Shown here piece by piece: positions 35,605 to 44,819 of a DNA stretch of 63,537 nt. Origin of the DNA: Actinophytocola sp. (GTDB lineage Bacteria; Actinomycetota; Actinomycetes; Mycobacteriales; Pseudonocardiaceae); contig WHTY01000018.1 in assembly GCA_009377475.1 (NCBI GenBank), positions 1-63,537 on the forward strand. Reading direction: 5' to 3'. Under the pieces are notes generated by a model, which was given only the letters and a program-made list of their open reading frames with translations, ran no database searches and was not told where the DNA came from. Each line of letters begins with the position of its first letter. Position 1 is the first letter of the stretch. The translations under genes and the position numbers were made by a program.

Positions 35605-36413
35605 GCGCGCGCCGCCAGGCTCGAGGCGGACGCTAAGCCGTTGCGCTCCCACAACGCCCAGGGCCGGTCGCCGCGCGAGTACGCCTCGTCGAGCGCGACT
35701 CGCTCCTTCACGGTGTCGGTCGGTCGCCAGTAGCCGCGATGCGGGTACGCCAGCAGCCTGCCGCGCTTGGCCAACTCGACGCAGGCGTCGCCGACGAGGT
35801 CGCCGTTCTCCGGGAGATGGTCGAACACCTCCTGGCGCAGCACGAAGTAGCCGCCGTTGACCCACAACGGCATGTCGCTGACCGGGGCGATCGAGGCGAC
35901 CATGCCATCCTCGCCGACGTCGATGCAGTGGAACGTCCCCGGCGGCGGCACCACCATCATCGACGCGCCCGCGTCGGTGGCGACGAACCGGTCGATGATC
36001 TCCGGCAACGGCGCGTCGGTGAGCACGTCGGCGTAGTTGGCGAGGAACATCTCGTCGCCGTCGATGTGGTCGCGCACCCGCCGCAACCGCTCCCCGATCG
36101 GCGAGTCGATGCCGGTCTGCACGAAGGAGATCGTCCAGTCGGAGATGTCGGTGGAGAGCAGCTCGACGCCGCCGTCCCGGAGCACGAAATCGTTCGACGT
36201 CGTCTCCTGGTAGGTCAGGAAGAACTCCTTGATGTGGTGCGCGCCGTAGCCGAGGCACAGGATGAAGTCGGTGTGTCCGAAGTGGGCGTAGTAGCGCATC
36301 ACGTGCCAGACCAACGGCCTCGGCCCAACGAGCTGCATCGGCTTGGGGACGTCGCCCGGTGTCCCGGTGCGCATCCTGGTGCCGTATCCGCCGCAGAACA
36401 AGACGACTTTCAT
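35601..36413 (-). CDS. Glucose-1-phosphate cytidylyltransferase-like nucleotidyltransferase
   Basis: 270 residues. Activates a sugar-1-phosphate with CTP (or another NTP). The N-terminal VVLFCGGYGTRMR is the nucleotide-binding loop, KPMQLVGPRPLVWH contains the conserved Lys, and WVNGGYFVLRQEVFDHL is a family segment near 180. It resembles RfbF more than RmlA or GalU. In the same operon as a C-methyltransferase, it points to a CDP-linked branched deoxysugar. It might alternatively activate heptose-1-phosphate, since no HddC is seen. Confidence 0.8.
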   Translation of the reverse strand: MKVVLFCGGYGTRMRTGTPGDVPKPMQLVGPRPLVWHVMRYYAHFGHTDFILCLGYGAHHIKEFFLTYQETTSNDFVLRDGGVELLSTDISDWTISFVQTGIDSPIGERLRRVRDHIDGDEMFLANYADVLTDAPLPEIIDRFVATDAGASMMVVPPPGTFHCIDVGEDGMVASIAPVSDMPLWVNGGYFVLRQEVFDHLPENGDLVGDACVELAKRGRLLAYPHRGYWRPTDTVKERVALDEAYSRGDRPWALWERNGLASASSLAARA

Positions 36414-37645
36414 GGCGTCACCTCGGTGATCTCGACGCTGGGGATGGGGAAGACGAGCTTGCCGCCCCATTCGCCCACATAGGACAGTTGCGCGGTGATC
36501 TCGTCGCGCAGGTTCCACGGCAGCACCAGCACGTAGTCCGGCCGGTCGGCGGCGATCCGCTCCGGCGGCAAGATCGGAATCCGCATGCCCGGCGTGTAGG
36601 TGCCGTGCTTGTACGGGTTGCGGTCGACGGTGTAGGCGAGCAGGTCGGGGCGGATGCCGCAGTAGTTCAGCAGCGTGTTGCCCTTGCCAGGCGCGCCGTA
36701 GCCGACGACGGTGTAGCCGCGCCGGGACGCGGTTAGCAGGAACAACAGCAGGTCGCGCCGCAGCTCGTCCACGCGTTGCCCGAAGCCGATGTAGCCGGAC
36801 ATCTCGTGCAGCCCGGCTGCCTTCTCGCGGGCGAGGACGTCGCGCATCCGCTCGCTCGGCCCGTCCGCGGCCTCGGCGGGCCGGGCCCACAGCCGCAGCG
36901 AGCCACCGTGGGTGTCCAGGAGTTCGACGTCGACCAGTGCCAGGCCGCCGGACGCGAGCGCCCGCTCCGCCGACGCGACGGTGTAGTACTGGAAGTGCTC
37001 GTGGTAGATGGTGTCGAACTGGTTGCGCTCGATCAGCGACAGCAGGTGGTGCACCTCGATCGACACCCAGCCGTCGTCGGCGACCAGCCGCCGCAGGCCC
37101 TCGGTGAACCCGACGATGTCGGGCACGTGGGCGTAGACGTTGTTGGCGACGACGAGGTCCGCAGCGCCGTGTCCCGCGCGCACCGCAGCGCCGAGATCGG
37201 AGTCGAGGAAGCCGGTCAGCGTCGGCACGCCCGCCTCCCGCGCGGCGGCGCCGACGTTGACCGACGGCTCGATGCCGAGACAGCGCAGCTCCTGGTCGAC
37301 GCAGTGCCGCAGCAGGTAGCCGTCGTTGCTGGCGACCTCGACCACGAACGAGTCGACGTCAAGGCCCAGCCGGTCGGCCGTGTCGTGCACGAACCGGCGG
37401 GCGTGGTCCACCCAGGACGTCGAGTAGGACGAGTAGTAGGCGTACTCGCGAAAGGTGTCCTGCGGCGTGATCAGCGCCGGGATCTGCGCGAGCAGGCACG
37501 ACTGGCACACCCGCAGGTGCAGCGGGTACGTCGGCTCCGGCTCGTCGAGCATCGCCTCGGTCAGCACGCGCTCGCAGGGCGGCGTCGCCCCCAGGTCCAG
37601 CACGCTGGCCAGCGCGTCCGACCCGCACAACCGGCACTCTCGCAT
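36410..37645 (-). CDS. Zinc-knuckle SAM-dependent sugar C-methyltransferase
   Basis: 411 residues, like TylC3/NovU-type enzymes that add a methyl group to C3 of a 4-keto nucleotide sugar. The N-terminal zinc domain has CRLCG (residues 4-8) and CQSC near 50. The SAM domain has VVEVASNDGYLLRH near 103, and IEVHHLLSLIERNQFDTIYHEH contains the family His-Glu-His. A C-terminal Rossmann-like domain carries VVGYGAPGKGNTLLNY near 300. It is coupled to the cytidylyltransferase (ATGA) and shares one base with the sugar transferase gene. Confidence 0.87.
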   Translation of the reverse strand: MRECRLCGSDALASVLDLGATPPCERVLTEAMLDEPEPTYPLHLRVCQSCLLAQIPALITPQDTFREYAYYSSYSTSWVDHARRFVHDTADRLGLDVDSFVVEVASNDGYLLRHCVDQELRCLGIEPSVNVGAAAREAGVPTLTGFLDSDLGAAVRAGHGAADLVVANNVYAHVPDIVGFTEGLRRLVADDGWVSIEVHHLLSLIERNQFDTIYHEHFQYYTVASAERALASGGLALVDVELLDTHGGSLRLWARPAEAADGPSERMRDVLAREKAAGLHEMSGYIGFGQRVDELRRDLLLFLLTASRRGYTVVGYGAPGKGNTLLNYCGIRPDLLAYTVDRNPYKHGTYTPGMRIPILPPERIAADRPDYVLVLPWNLRDEITAQLSYVGEWGGKLVFPIPSVEITEVTP

Positions 37646-39237
37646 CAGTACGCCCCCTCCCCGCTCGCGACGGCTCGAATCGTCTTCCACAAGATCAGCG
37701 CGTCGAGGGCGAGCGACCAGTCCTCGACGTAACGCAGGTCGAGCTGCACCGACGCCTCCCACGACAGGTCGCTGCGCCCGCTGACCTGCCACAACCCGGT
37801 CATGCCCGGCTTGACCAGCAGACGGCGGCGCACGTGCGGCGGGTACTCGGCGCACTCGCTCGGCAGCGGCGGCCGGGGCCCGACCAACGACATCGACCCG
37901 CCGAGCACGTTGAACAACTGCGGCAGCTCGTCCAGCGAGTAGCGGCGGAGCACCGCGCCGACGCGGGTGATGCGCGGGTCCGCGCGCAGCTTGAACAGCG
38001 GCCCCGCGCCGTCGTTGCTGGCGGCGAGCTCGGCGAGGCGCTGGTCGGCGTCGGAGTGCATGGTGCGGAACTTGACGATGGTGAACTCGGTGCCGTCCTT
38101 GCCGACACGACGTTGCCGATAGAACACCGGGCCTTTGCTCTCCACGGCGATCAGCACGGACACCGTCAGCAGCAGCGGCGCGAGTAACATCAGCAGCAGC
38201 GCGGCGCAGCTCCGGTCGACCAGCTCCTTGATCACGCGACGGAAGCCGGTGAACGTCGGTTCGCTGACCCGCAGCACCGGCATCCCCAGCACCCCGCTGA
38301 CGTGCAGCCGAGGACCGGCGACCGCCATCAGGCCGGGGTCGATGACCATCTCGGTGCCGGTGCCTTCGAGATCCCACGCGAGCGTGCGCAGCCGGTCCGG
38401 CGTCCAGTAGGCGTCCGGGGTGATGGCGACGATGCGGTACCCGCCGCGCCAGACGTGTTGCGCGACGTCGCGGAAGGTGCCGATGATCGGGACGCCGTCG
38501 AGGTCGGTGGCGGTGTTGGGTGCGTGGCCGTTCGCGCTGCCGTTCGCGCTGCCGTTGGTGCTGCCGTTCGGACCGCTGGCCATGCCGGTCTCGGTGCAGA
38601 CCGCGTCCACCCGCCACCCGACGTGCGCGGAGTCCCTGGTGCGGGCGATGAGGTCGCGGATCGCGGCAGGATTGCCCGCGGCGAGCACGGGCAACAGGCA
38701 CCTGCCCTTGTAGCGCTGGCGGTGCAGCAGCTGCCGCAACACGTAGCGCTGCGGGAACACCAGCATCGCGATGGCAGGCACGACGACGAACACCCACAAC
38801 CGCGCGCCCGCCGGGGTGCCGACCGCGAGCAACGACAGGTTGAGCGCGACGATCGAGGCGAACAGCCCTTTGCCGAGCCTGCTGAACTCGTCCGGACCTT
38901 GGCCGAGCACCACTGGGTGCCACACCCGGCTCAGCCCCAGCGCCCACGCCACCGCGAGCACGGTCAGCACTTCCAGCGTGACAAGCTCGAACGCCGTCCA
39001 CGCCGGGTGGCGCAGTTTCATCACGGCGCCGACGACGATCACGACGAGCGACGTCGCGATCAGGTCAGTGGCGATCACCGCCTGCCGGTAGCGGGGCTCC
39101 CAGCTGGTGGCGGACGCGGTGAACGCGCGGCGCTCCCGGTGCCTCCCGCCGCGTCGCTGCCATGCAGGTTTGGCGGCACGGTAGGCGTGGTCGGTCGAGA
39201 GCGGACCCGCGAGCCGGGAGTCGACGTCTTCGGTCAC
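37645..39237 (-). CDS. Polyprenyl-phosphate sugar-phosphate transferase (initiating, WbaP/ExoY type)
   Basis: Starts lipid-linked glycan assembly by moving a sugar-1-phosphate to undecaprenyl or decaprenyl phosphate. 530 residues with four or five N-terminal membrane helices (about 50-150), a soluble Rossmann-like domain (about 150-300) and the catalytic C-terminal domain. The latter has FYRQRRVGKDGTEFTIVKFR (about 370) and YSLDELPQLFNVLGGSMSLVGPRP near 430. A short Asn-Gly-Ser repeat lies near residue 229. The GTG at 39237 follows a GGGGGCGGGA stretch. First gene of the minus-strand glycan operon, 4.7 kb of coupled genes. Confidence 0.87.
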   Translation of the reverse strand: MTEDVDSRLAGPLSTDHAYRAAKPAWQRRGGRHRERRAFTASATSWEPRYRQAVIATDLIATSLVVIVVGAVMKLRHPAWTAFELVTLEVLTVLAVAWALGLSRVWHPVVLGQGPDEFSRLGKGLFASIVALNLSLLAVGTPAGARLWVFVVVPAIAMLVFPQRYVLRQLLHRQRYKGRCLLPVLAAGNPAAIRDLIARTRDSAHVGWRVDAVCTETGMASGPNGSTNGSANGSANGHAPNTATDLDGVPIIGTFRDVAQHVWRGGYRIVAITPDAYWTPDRLRTLAWDLEGTGTEMVIDPGLMAVAGPRLHVSGVLGMPVLRVSEPTFTGFRRVIKELVDRSCAALLLMLLAPLLLTVSVLIAVESKGPVFYRQRRVGKDGTEFTIVKFRTMHSDADQRLAELAASNDGAGPLFKLRADPRITRVGAVLRRYSLDELPQLFNVLGGSMSLVGPRPPLPSECAEYPPHVRRRLLVKPGMTGLWQVSGRSDLSWEASVQLDLRYVEDWSLALDALILWKTIRAVASGEGAY

Positions 39238-39482
39238 TCTGTCCCGCCCCCTAACCGTGCTGTTCCCGAGGGCCCGCCCGTGGCCTCGGTCCGAGCACGC
39301 CCGTCCACCGTGGTGTCTGTCCGCGTGCGGGTGGCGGCGTAAGGTGTCGCCACACGGTCTGCGGGTTACTGCCCCTAACTTCGCGTGGTCACCTGGAAGA
39401 GTTACGGTCTGATCGGACTCGGCGCGTGATACGCCCAAATGGTACTAACACCGCATACCGGGCAGCGCTTGAACGGCGGCGC
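39238..39482. other. Intergenic region upstream of the sugar transferase operon
   Basis: About 245 bp with no supported gene, extending to 39561 if the repeat cluster is included. It should hold the promoter of the minus-strand glycan operon, but I see no clear -35/-10 pair; ORF calls crossing it are antisense reading frames. Confidence 0.5.
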
Positions 39483-39561
39483 GGTGAAAGACGCCTTCAC
39501 TGCACTGGACGCGGCGAAAGACGCCTTCGCTGCGCCGAACGCAGCGAAAGCGTCTTTCACC
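39483..39561. repeat. Clustered GAAAGACGCCTTC palindromic repeats
   Basis: Two direct 21-base units, at 39483 (GGTGAAAGACGCCTTCACTGC, 21 bases minus the last shown as part of the unit) and at 39513, are followed by an inverted copy at 39541-39561. The second and inverted units pair at 19 of 21 positions across a 7-base loop. Each unit contains its own small GAAAGACGCCTTC palindrome. The cluster ends one base before the stop codon of the DUF4407 gene, so it may act as a terminator for it or be a REP-like element. Confidence 0.75.
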
Positions 39562-41262
39562 TCACTCGCCGCGCGGCAGCTCCCGGCGTCGTCCCTGCTC
39601 GACGGCACCGGCCGACAGGCCGGAGCCGAGAGCGGTCGCGGAGTGCCCGGACAGCTCATCGCGAGTGTCGGTGGTGGCGTCGGCGTCGATGACGCGACTG
39701 GCGGAGACGTGCTGAACGCGCGGGCGGTCGCCACCCGCCGTCACGGAGTCCGGGGCTGCGCCGCCGGACTCCTCCTCGTGCACCGTGACGGTGCGCTTCC
39801 GCGTGAACGTCACCCGCAGCTCCTCGACGTCTTCCAGGAACGTGCGGGCCGTCTTGACCGGGTTGGCCGCCACCTGCGCGGGGAGTTGGGTGACGCGCTC
39901 CGGGATGAGCCCGGTGACGGCCCGAGCGAGGCTCGGCAGCGGCCCCGGCAGGTTGTCCAACGGCCCCGACGCGCGACGCGCCAGGTCCCCGGAGTCGGAC
40001 GACTGGCGTGCCAGCGCCGTCCCAGCAGGAGGCGCGACCTCTGCGTCGGCGGTGGCCGCCGTGCCCCCGGCGTCCCGGTCCGCTCCCCCGGCGTCGAGCG
40101 CGATCGGTGCGGTCCACTCCCCCTCGCGGCTGGCGGCCGCGGTCAGCATCGGCCGCTCGGACTCCTGCCGCTCCGCGAGCACGGCGAGCGCCGCCGCCCG
40201 CTCCGCCGGTGGCAGCGACGCGTGCGCCGCCACCGCCTCGGTGCGCGCCTCCGCCCGCGCGATCGCCAACGCGGTCTCTGCCTCCTCCTCCGCGCGCAGC
40301 CGCTCCCGGCGCGCGAGAATCCTGCGGTCCTGCTCGGTCTGACCGCGCCACAGTCGCAACAACAACGGCAGCAGGGTCAGCGCCACCAAGAACGTCAGCA
40401 CCCCGAGCCGCAGCACGAGCGCGACCGGATCGTTCGTGGTGTGGGTGTGCATCGCCTGCCACCGCGCGTCGATGCCGGTGTCCGCCTTGGCGAGCGCGAC
40501 CGCGCGCTCCCGGTCGGTGGCCAACTGCTCCCGTAGCTCCGCGATGTCCTGGTCCAGTCCTGGCGCGTCCTGGTTGCGCTCCGCACGTGCCCGCGCCAGG
40601 TCGCGTTCCGCCGCCGACAGCGCGGCCTCGGCGTCACGCGCTTCGTCGGCGTAGCCGGGGTCGCCGGTGATCTGGTCGGTCGGACAGCTGGGTCCAGGGT
40701 CGACCTCGCAGCGCGCCACCGCCCGCGCGCTGTTGCGCTGCGCGATGGCGGCGTTGACGTCGGCGTCGAGTTGCTGTCGCTCCTGCTGCAACGCAGCCAG
40801 CCGCTGGGCGGGTTCGCTTGCCGCGACGTCGGCGCGAGCCTGGTCCACGTTGTCGTTCAACGCACGGTCGATCGGTCCGGCGAACAGCGCCAGCGCCGCC
40901 AGCTCTCCCACCACGAGTCCGATCAGGACCGCGACCAGCCCGCCCGCGACGTCGCCCAGCCCGAACCGCCGGGTGCGGGTGAGTCTGCTCGCCAGCACCC
41001 TGCCGAACGCGCCGACCAGCAGCCCCAGCGGCAGCGTCAACACCCCGGCCAGCGGCACAGCGACGGAGCTGACGCTGAACACCGTCGCCGTCGCCACACC
41101 CCACGCCATCAACGCGTTGAGCAGCACCACGAAGCCCGCGAGCTGGTAGGTGGCGCGCTCGTCGCGGTCGGCGAGGTCGCGCCAGTGCCCACCGCCGAAC
41201 CACACCATGAGCTGGCCCGCGCGCGTGATCGGCTCAGACGTCGCTGCGGAAACGGAAGGCAC
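39562..41262 (-). CDS. DUF4407 domain membrane protein
   Basis: 566 residues. Four hydrophobic helices: about 45-65, 70-92, 102-125 and, after a coiled-coil extracytoplasmic stretch (about 140-280, with LQQERQQLDADVNAAIAQRN), one at about 290-308. A long charged cytoplasmic tail (about 310-566) rich in Ala, Glu and Arg follows. The layout matches DUF4407. There is no known reaction. It stands alone between the glycan operon and the monooxygenase, and its stop abuts the repeat cluster. Confidence 0.8.
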   Translation of the reverse strand: MPSVSAATSEPITRAGQLMVWFGGGHWRDLADRDERATYQLAGFVVLLNALMAWGVATATVFSVSSVAVPLAGVLTLPLGLLVGAFGRVLASRLTRTRRFGLGDVAGGLVAVLIGLVVGELAALALFAGPIDRALNDNVDQARADVAASEPAQRLAALQQERQQLDADVNAAIAQRNSARAVARCEVDPGPSCPTDQITGDPGYADEARDAEAALSAAERDLARARAERNQDAPGLDQDIAELREQLATDRERAVALAKADTGIDARWQAMHTHTTNDPVALVLRLGVLTFLVALTLLPLLLRLWRGQTEQDRRILARRERLRAEEEAETALAIARAEARTEAVAAHASLPPAERAAALAVLAERQESERPMLTAAASREGEWTAPIALDAGGADRDAGGTAATADAEVAPPAGTALARQSSDSGDLARRASGPLDNLPGPLPSLARAVTGLIPERVTQLPAQVAANPVKTARTFLEDVEELRVTFTRKRTVTVHEEESGGAAPDSVTAGGDRPRVQHVSASRVIDADATTDTRDELSGHSATALGSGLSAGAVEQGRRRELPRGE

Positions 41263-41377
41263 CAGGCTTCTCCTTCTGCGGGGCGGCAGACCGGTGGAAT
41301 TGGGCCATCATGGTGCGCTCCCGAGACACCGACCAGGCTTTTGTAACCGGCTTCACCGGGTGATTCGTGCCGGGATG

Positions 41378-42883
41378 TCAGGCGCTGCGCAGCTCGTAGT
41401 CGTCCAGCGGGAAGCGGTTGGCCCGCCACCGCGCGGTGACGCTGGACTGCGGACGCACGATGGACGGCCTGCCGTCGCGGTCCAGGTAGTAGGTGTTCGA
41501 CCCGGCGCACGACGGGTCGAGGAACAACGTCTTCTCGTGCCCAGTGTCCATCGCCCGGAAGAAGCGGCGTTGCGCATCGGCGCGCACCCCCGCGTAGGTG
41601 GCGCCGTTGCGGCGGGCGTGGCTGATGACGCGCTGCGCGTGCCGGGTCTGCGACTCGACCATGACCAGCCACGACCAGCTCGTCGCAAAGTGCGGCGCGG
41701 GGATCAGGAACAGGTTCGGGAAGCCGGTGACGCTGATGCCCTCGTACGCCTGGTAGCGGTTGTCGACCCACCAGTCGCGCAGGTCGATGCCGCCTTCGCC
41801 GCGCAACGGGTAGCCGGGCACGCTGTCGTACTCGAGGAACTTGAACCCGGTCGCCAGGATCAGTGTGTCGATCTCGCGGACCTGACCGTCGACCGTCTCG
41901 ATGCCATGCGGCAGCACGCGCTGGATCTTCTCGGTCACCAGGTCGACGTTGTCGCGGGTGAAGCTGCGCCAGTAGTCGTTGGACAGCGCGGGGCGCTTGC
42001 AACCGAACTCGTACTGCGGGCGCAGTCGACGTCGCAGCTCGGGCTCGGGCACCTGGCGCTCAAGGTGGCGCTCCGCGAGCCGCCGGATGCCCTTCACCAG
42101 GAACGGCAGCCGCGTGTGGTTGGTGACGCCGAGCAGCATCGCGACCTCGATCCCCGCGCTCACCGCGGCGCGGGCGGCCCAGCGCGCGGGCGGGAACGCG
42201 CCGAACAGCCGCCGCACGGCCGGTGGCACGCGCACGTCCGGGCGCGGCACGACCCAGATCGGGGTGCGCTGGTAGACGTCGATCCGTTCGACCCGCTTGG
42301 CGATCTCCGGCACGAGCTGGACCGAGGTCGCGCCGGTGCCGATGACGGCGACCCGCTCGCCGGTGAGATCGTGGTCGTGGTCCCAGTGCAGCGTGTGGAT
42401 GGTCTTCCCGGCGAAGTCCTCGACGCCCTCGATGTCGGGCTGCTTGGCCTTGGAGAACACGCCGTGCGCCGAGATGAGGAACCGCGCGCTGCGGACGCGG
42501 CCGTCGGCGGTGGTGACGCGCCACCGATGGGTGTCCTCGTCGAACTCGGCGTCGACGACCTCGGCGTTGAACCTGATGTGACGCCGGATGTCGTAGCGCT
42601 CGACGACGTCGTCCACGTAGTCCTTGACCTCGGCGCCGCGCGCGAACACCCGCCGCCAGTCGGCCTTCTGCGCGAACGAGAACTGGTACGTCACCGAGGG
42701 AATGTCCACCGCGACGCCGGGATAGCGGTTGTCGCGCCACGTGCCGCCGACGTCGTCTGCGCGCTCCAGCAGGACGAAGTCCTCGATGCCCGCGTCCTTG
42801 AGCCGGATCGCCGCGCAGATCCCTGCGAAACCGGCCCCGACGATCACCGCCTCGTGCACGTCGTTCGCCATCGACTCAGTCAT
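41378..42883 (-). CDS. Flavin-containing Baeyer-Villiger-type monooxygenase
   Basis: 501-residue FAD/NADPH monooxygenase. Two Rossmann motifs, VIVGAGFAGICA (near 13) and VAVIGTGATSVQL (near 175), surround the type I BVMO fingerprint FAGKTIHTLHWD (about residues 155-166), which matches FxGxxxHxxxW[P/D]. It would insert oxygen into ketones or oxidise a soft nucleophile. The ATG at 42883 follows a GAGGCAGGG stretch; MANDVHE 12 bases on is an alternative. No operon partner is visible. Confidence 0.86.
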   Translation of the reverse strand: MTESMANDVHEAVIVGAGFAGICAAIRLKDAGIEDFVLLERADDVGGTWRDNRYPGVAVDIPSVTYQFSFAQKADWRRVFARGAEVKDYVDDVVERYDIRRHIRFNAEVVDAEFDEDTHRWRVTTADGRVRSARFLISAHGVFSKAKQPDIEGVEDFAGKTIHTLHWDHDHDLTGERVAVIGTGATSVQLVPEIAKRVERIDVYQRTPIWVVPRPDVRVPPAVRRLFGAFPPARWAARAAVSAGIEVAMLLGVTNHTRLPFLVKGIRRLAERHLERQVPEPELRRRLRPQYEFGCKRPALSNDYWRSFTRDNVDLVTEKIQRVLPHGIETVDGQVREIDTLILATGFKFLEYDSVPGYPLRGEGGIDLRDWWVDNRYQAYEGISVTGFPNLFLIPAPHFATSWSWLVMVESQTRHAQRVISHARRNGATYAGVRADAQRRFFRAMDTGHEKTLFLDPSCAGSNTYYLDRDGRPSIVRPQSSVTARWRANRFPLDDYELRSA

Positions 42884-42983
42884 GGCCCTGCCTCGCAAAT
42901 CCTCGGTGAATGCCACTTTGGATACCGATGGTATCTGGAATAACCATGCGATGTCACGGCTCCGGGGTCAGTAGGGTTGCGGC

Positions 42984-43431
42984 GTGGATCACGTCCGCAT
43001 CGAGACCGACCGACTGCTGCTGCGCCCATTCACCCACGACGACGAGCTCGCGTTGTTCGACCTGCAATCGCGCCCCGACGTCACCCGCTACCTGATGTAC
43101 GAGCCGCTCGACAAACAGGCCGCCCGCGAAGCGCTGGAACGCAATATGACCCTGCGGTTCGAGGCCGACGGGGACCGGATCACGCTGGCGGGCGTCGAGA
43201 AGGTGTCCAGCGACTTCGTGGGCGAGTTCGTGCTGATCCTGCGCGATCGTGAGCACCGTTGCGGCGAGGTCGGTTACGTCCTGCACCCGGACCAGCACGG
43301 CAAGGGCTACGCGACCGAGGGCGCGCGGGAGATGCTGCGGCTGGGGTTCGTCGAGTTCCTCAAGGGCGAGTGGACCGACGAAAGCCGTCTACGCGATATT
43401 GGCGGAGGAATGGCGGGGTGCGGTGTTGTGA
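42984..43431 (+). pseudogene. Degraded GNAT acetyltransferase
   Basis: The first 125 codons give a normal RimJ-like GNAT: ETDRLLLRPF, then GEVGYVLHPDQHGKGYATEGAREMLRLGF. The next segment jumps directly to VEFLKGEWTDE, so about 35 codons of the typical domain seem deleted. After GEWTDE a one-base insertion (43383-43386) breaks the frame; reading the +1 frame restores VYAILAEEWRG and a stop at 43429-43431. Two independent lesions make a functional product unlikely. The restored end overlaps the palindrome at 43420-43482. Confidence 0.8.
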
Positions 43432-43482
43432 AGGGATTCTTCCTTGCGTCTGACGCAAGGAAGAATCCCTTCACAACACCGC
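43420..43482. repeat. Perfect 31-base-arm palindrome at the GNAT gene end
   Basis: Arms 43420-43450 and 43452-43482 are exact reverse complements around a single T. The core is CTTGCGTC-T-GACGCAAG, flanked by TGAAGGGATTCTTC and GAAGAATCCCTTCA. It begins within the last codons of the acetyltransferase remnant and has no T run, so it is not a classic intrinsic terminator. Confidence 0.9.
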
Positions 43483-43615
43483 CGAGGGGCGGGACGCGGA
43501 GGACCTGACCGGCGCGGGGTTCGCTCCCGGAGCTCACCCGGCAAGGCCCTCCCCCGAGTCGTGCCGCGTCCCGCTGGCCACCTCGGCGATCGCACGGCGC
43601 GCGGGGCAGGCGCGC

Positions 43616-43804
43616 CTATCCGATGCTGATGACGAAGCTGCCGATGGTGATCAGGACGTTGTCGCCGTCGAACAGGTCGATGACGATCCCTGGATCGCCC
43701 ACGCTGATGTCCGAGCTCGGTGCCGCCTGAGCCGCTGGCGCGAGCACCAGCGCACCCGCGGCCATGGTTGCCGTCAGCCCTGCCAGTCGTGTTGTCCGGC
43801 GCAT
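43616..43804 (-). CDS. Small secreted protein
   Basis: 62 residues. A signal peptide MRRTTRLAGLTATMAAGALVL ends at AQA|AP, leaving a mature part of about 35 residues: APSSDISVGDPGIVIDLFDG plus a hydrophobic end with ISIG. A strong AGGAGGT site lies 7 bp before the ATG. No family recognised. No partner gene is adjacent. Confidence 0.6.
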   Translation of the reverse strand: MRRTTRLAGLTATMAAGALVLAPAAQAAPSSDISVGDPGIVIDLFDGDNVLITIGSFVISIG

Positions 43805-44078
43805 CTCGCTACCTCCTGATTCGCGGTGAAACTCCATGGTCAGCGGCGGATGGCCCTGACCGCGAGAGCCTTGCGACGCCACCACACGCCAGGAGGCCGA
43901 TGACTACCCGAATGCCAGCGATCACGTTCCGTAATCGACGTGAGGTTGTCGGGGCATCACCTGGCCGCGCGATTTTTCCGCCCGAGATGGCGGCGAACCC
44001 GAACCGCCCATCACGCACAGACAGCACGAAAATCCACGACTGGCGCCCGCCGTGCCCTGGCAGCGCACCCCTGGCGCT

Positions 44079-44171
44079 CGATGTTGATCACACCTACTCG
44101 CGGCGTTGCGGGATTTTGTCCGATTTGACGTCGTTGGCACACCACAGTACGAGTAGGCGTGATCAACAACG
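44079..44171. repeat. TTGATCA-ended palindromic element, copy 1
   Basis: Arms of 22 bases (44079-44100 and 44150-44171) pair at 20 positions, for example TTGATCACACCTACTCG against its inverted copy. The centre has a small hairpin CGGG-ATTTTG-TCCG (44109-44122). It lies in the 443-bp gap between the small secreted protein gene and the membrane protein gene; nothing else was found in that gap. Confidence 0.75.
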
Positions 44172-44247
44172 CGGCGGGCCGTGACGACATCCAGTCGCGT
44201 CTGCCAAGCAGCGATACTGTCCGCCGCCATTGAGGGGAGAGGGCTTG

Positions 44248-44796
44248 ATGACGCAAGACCGGTACGAAGAGCGGTACGGACCCACCCAACGGAACGTGGC
44301 GGTTCTTCTGATCAGCGCGGTATTCGTCGCGGCACTCGTGTGGTTGCCGGACACACCACTGCTCGTGCAAATCCCAGGCTTGGCCCTGTTCGGTGGCGGC
44401 GGCGTGCTGATGCTGCTGATCATGTTCTCCAGGAAGACAGCCCTGCGGGTGGACTCCTCGGGGATCACATTGGGTGGATTTCCGCTGCGTTACCGTGCGA
44501 CCACGGCTGTCGTCCCGTGGCATGACATCGTCGCCGTGGTGCTGTGGCGACAGCACATGGCTTTCGGTGCTCGGATGGACTACGTCGGAGTTCAACGTAA
44601 GAACGGCCTGCCACCGTTGCCTGGCCCGGGGACCGGCAGACTCAGCCAGCGCGCGGCATCGGTTCTCGTCCCGCACGTTCCCGGGGACATCGCAGTCGCC
44701 AGCCGCCCGGTGAATGGATGGTCGCTCGACGCGGCGGCGTTCGAATCGAGTATGAACCGACTCGCGCCACACGTCCCCGTAGTCGACGCTCGATAG
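44248..44796 (+). CDS. Two-helix membrane protein of unknown function
   Basis: 182 residues. Two helices at about 20-36 and 42-60 (VAVLLISAVFVAALVWL; LALFGGGGVLMLLIM) are followed by a soluble domain of about 110 residues with LRVDSSGITLGGFPLRY and VPWHDIVAVVLWRQ, a pattern seen in bacterial PH-like membrane proteins. The ATG follows GAGGGGAGAGG. No close neighbour gene in the same direction. A lipid-binding PH-like domain is a guess. Confidence 0.65.
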   Translation: MTQDRYEERYGPTQRNVAVLLISAVFVAALVWLPDTPLLVQIPGLALFGGGGVLMLLIMFSRKTALRVDSSGITLGGFPLRYRATTAVVPWHDIVAVVLWRQHMAFGARMDYVGVQRKNGLPPLPGPGTGRLSQRAASVLVPHVPGDIAVASRPVNGWSLDAAAFESSMNRLAPHVPVVDAR

Positions 44797-44819
44797 CGCC
44801 AACCAGTCACACAGAGCGC

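Noticed and set aside
38520..38580. Short direct repeats inside the sugar transferase gene
   Set aside because: They encode an Asn-Gly-Ser repeat in a linker of the protein; not a CRISPR or mobile element.
43720..44184. A 154-codon open frame across the small secreted protein gene and palindrome
   Set aside because: No domain or plausible start; it reads through the TTGATCA palindrome, where coding is unlikely.
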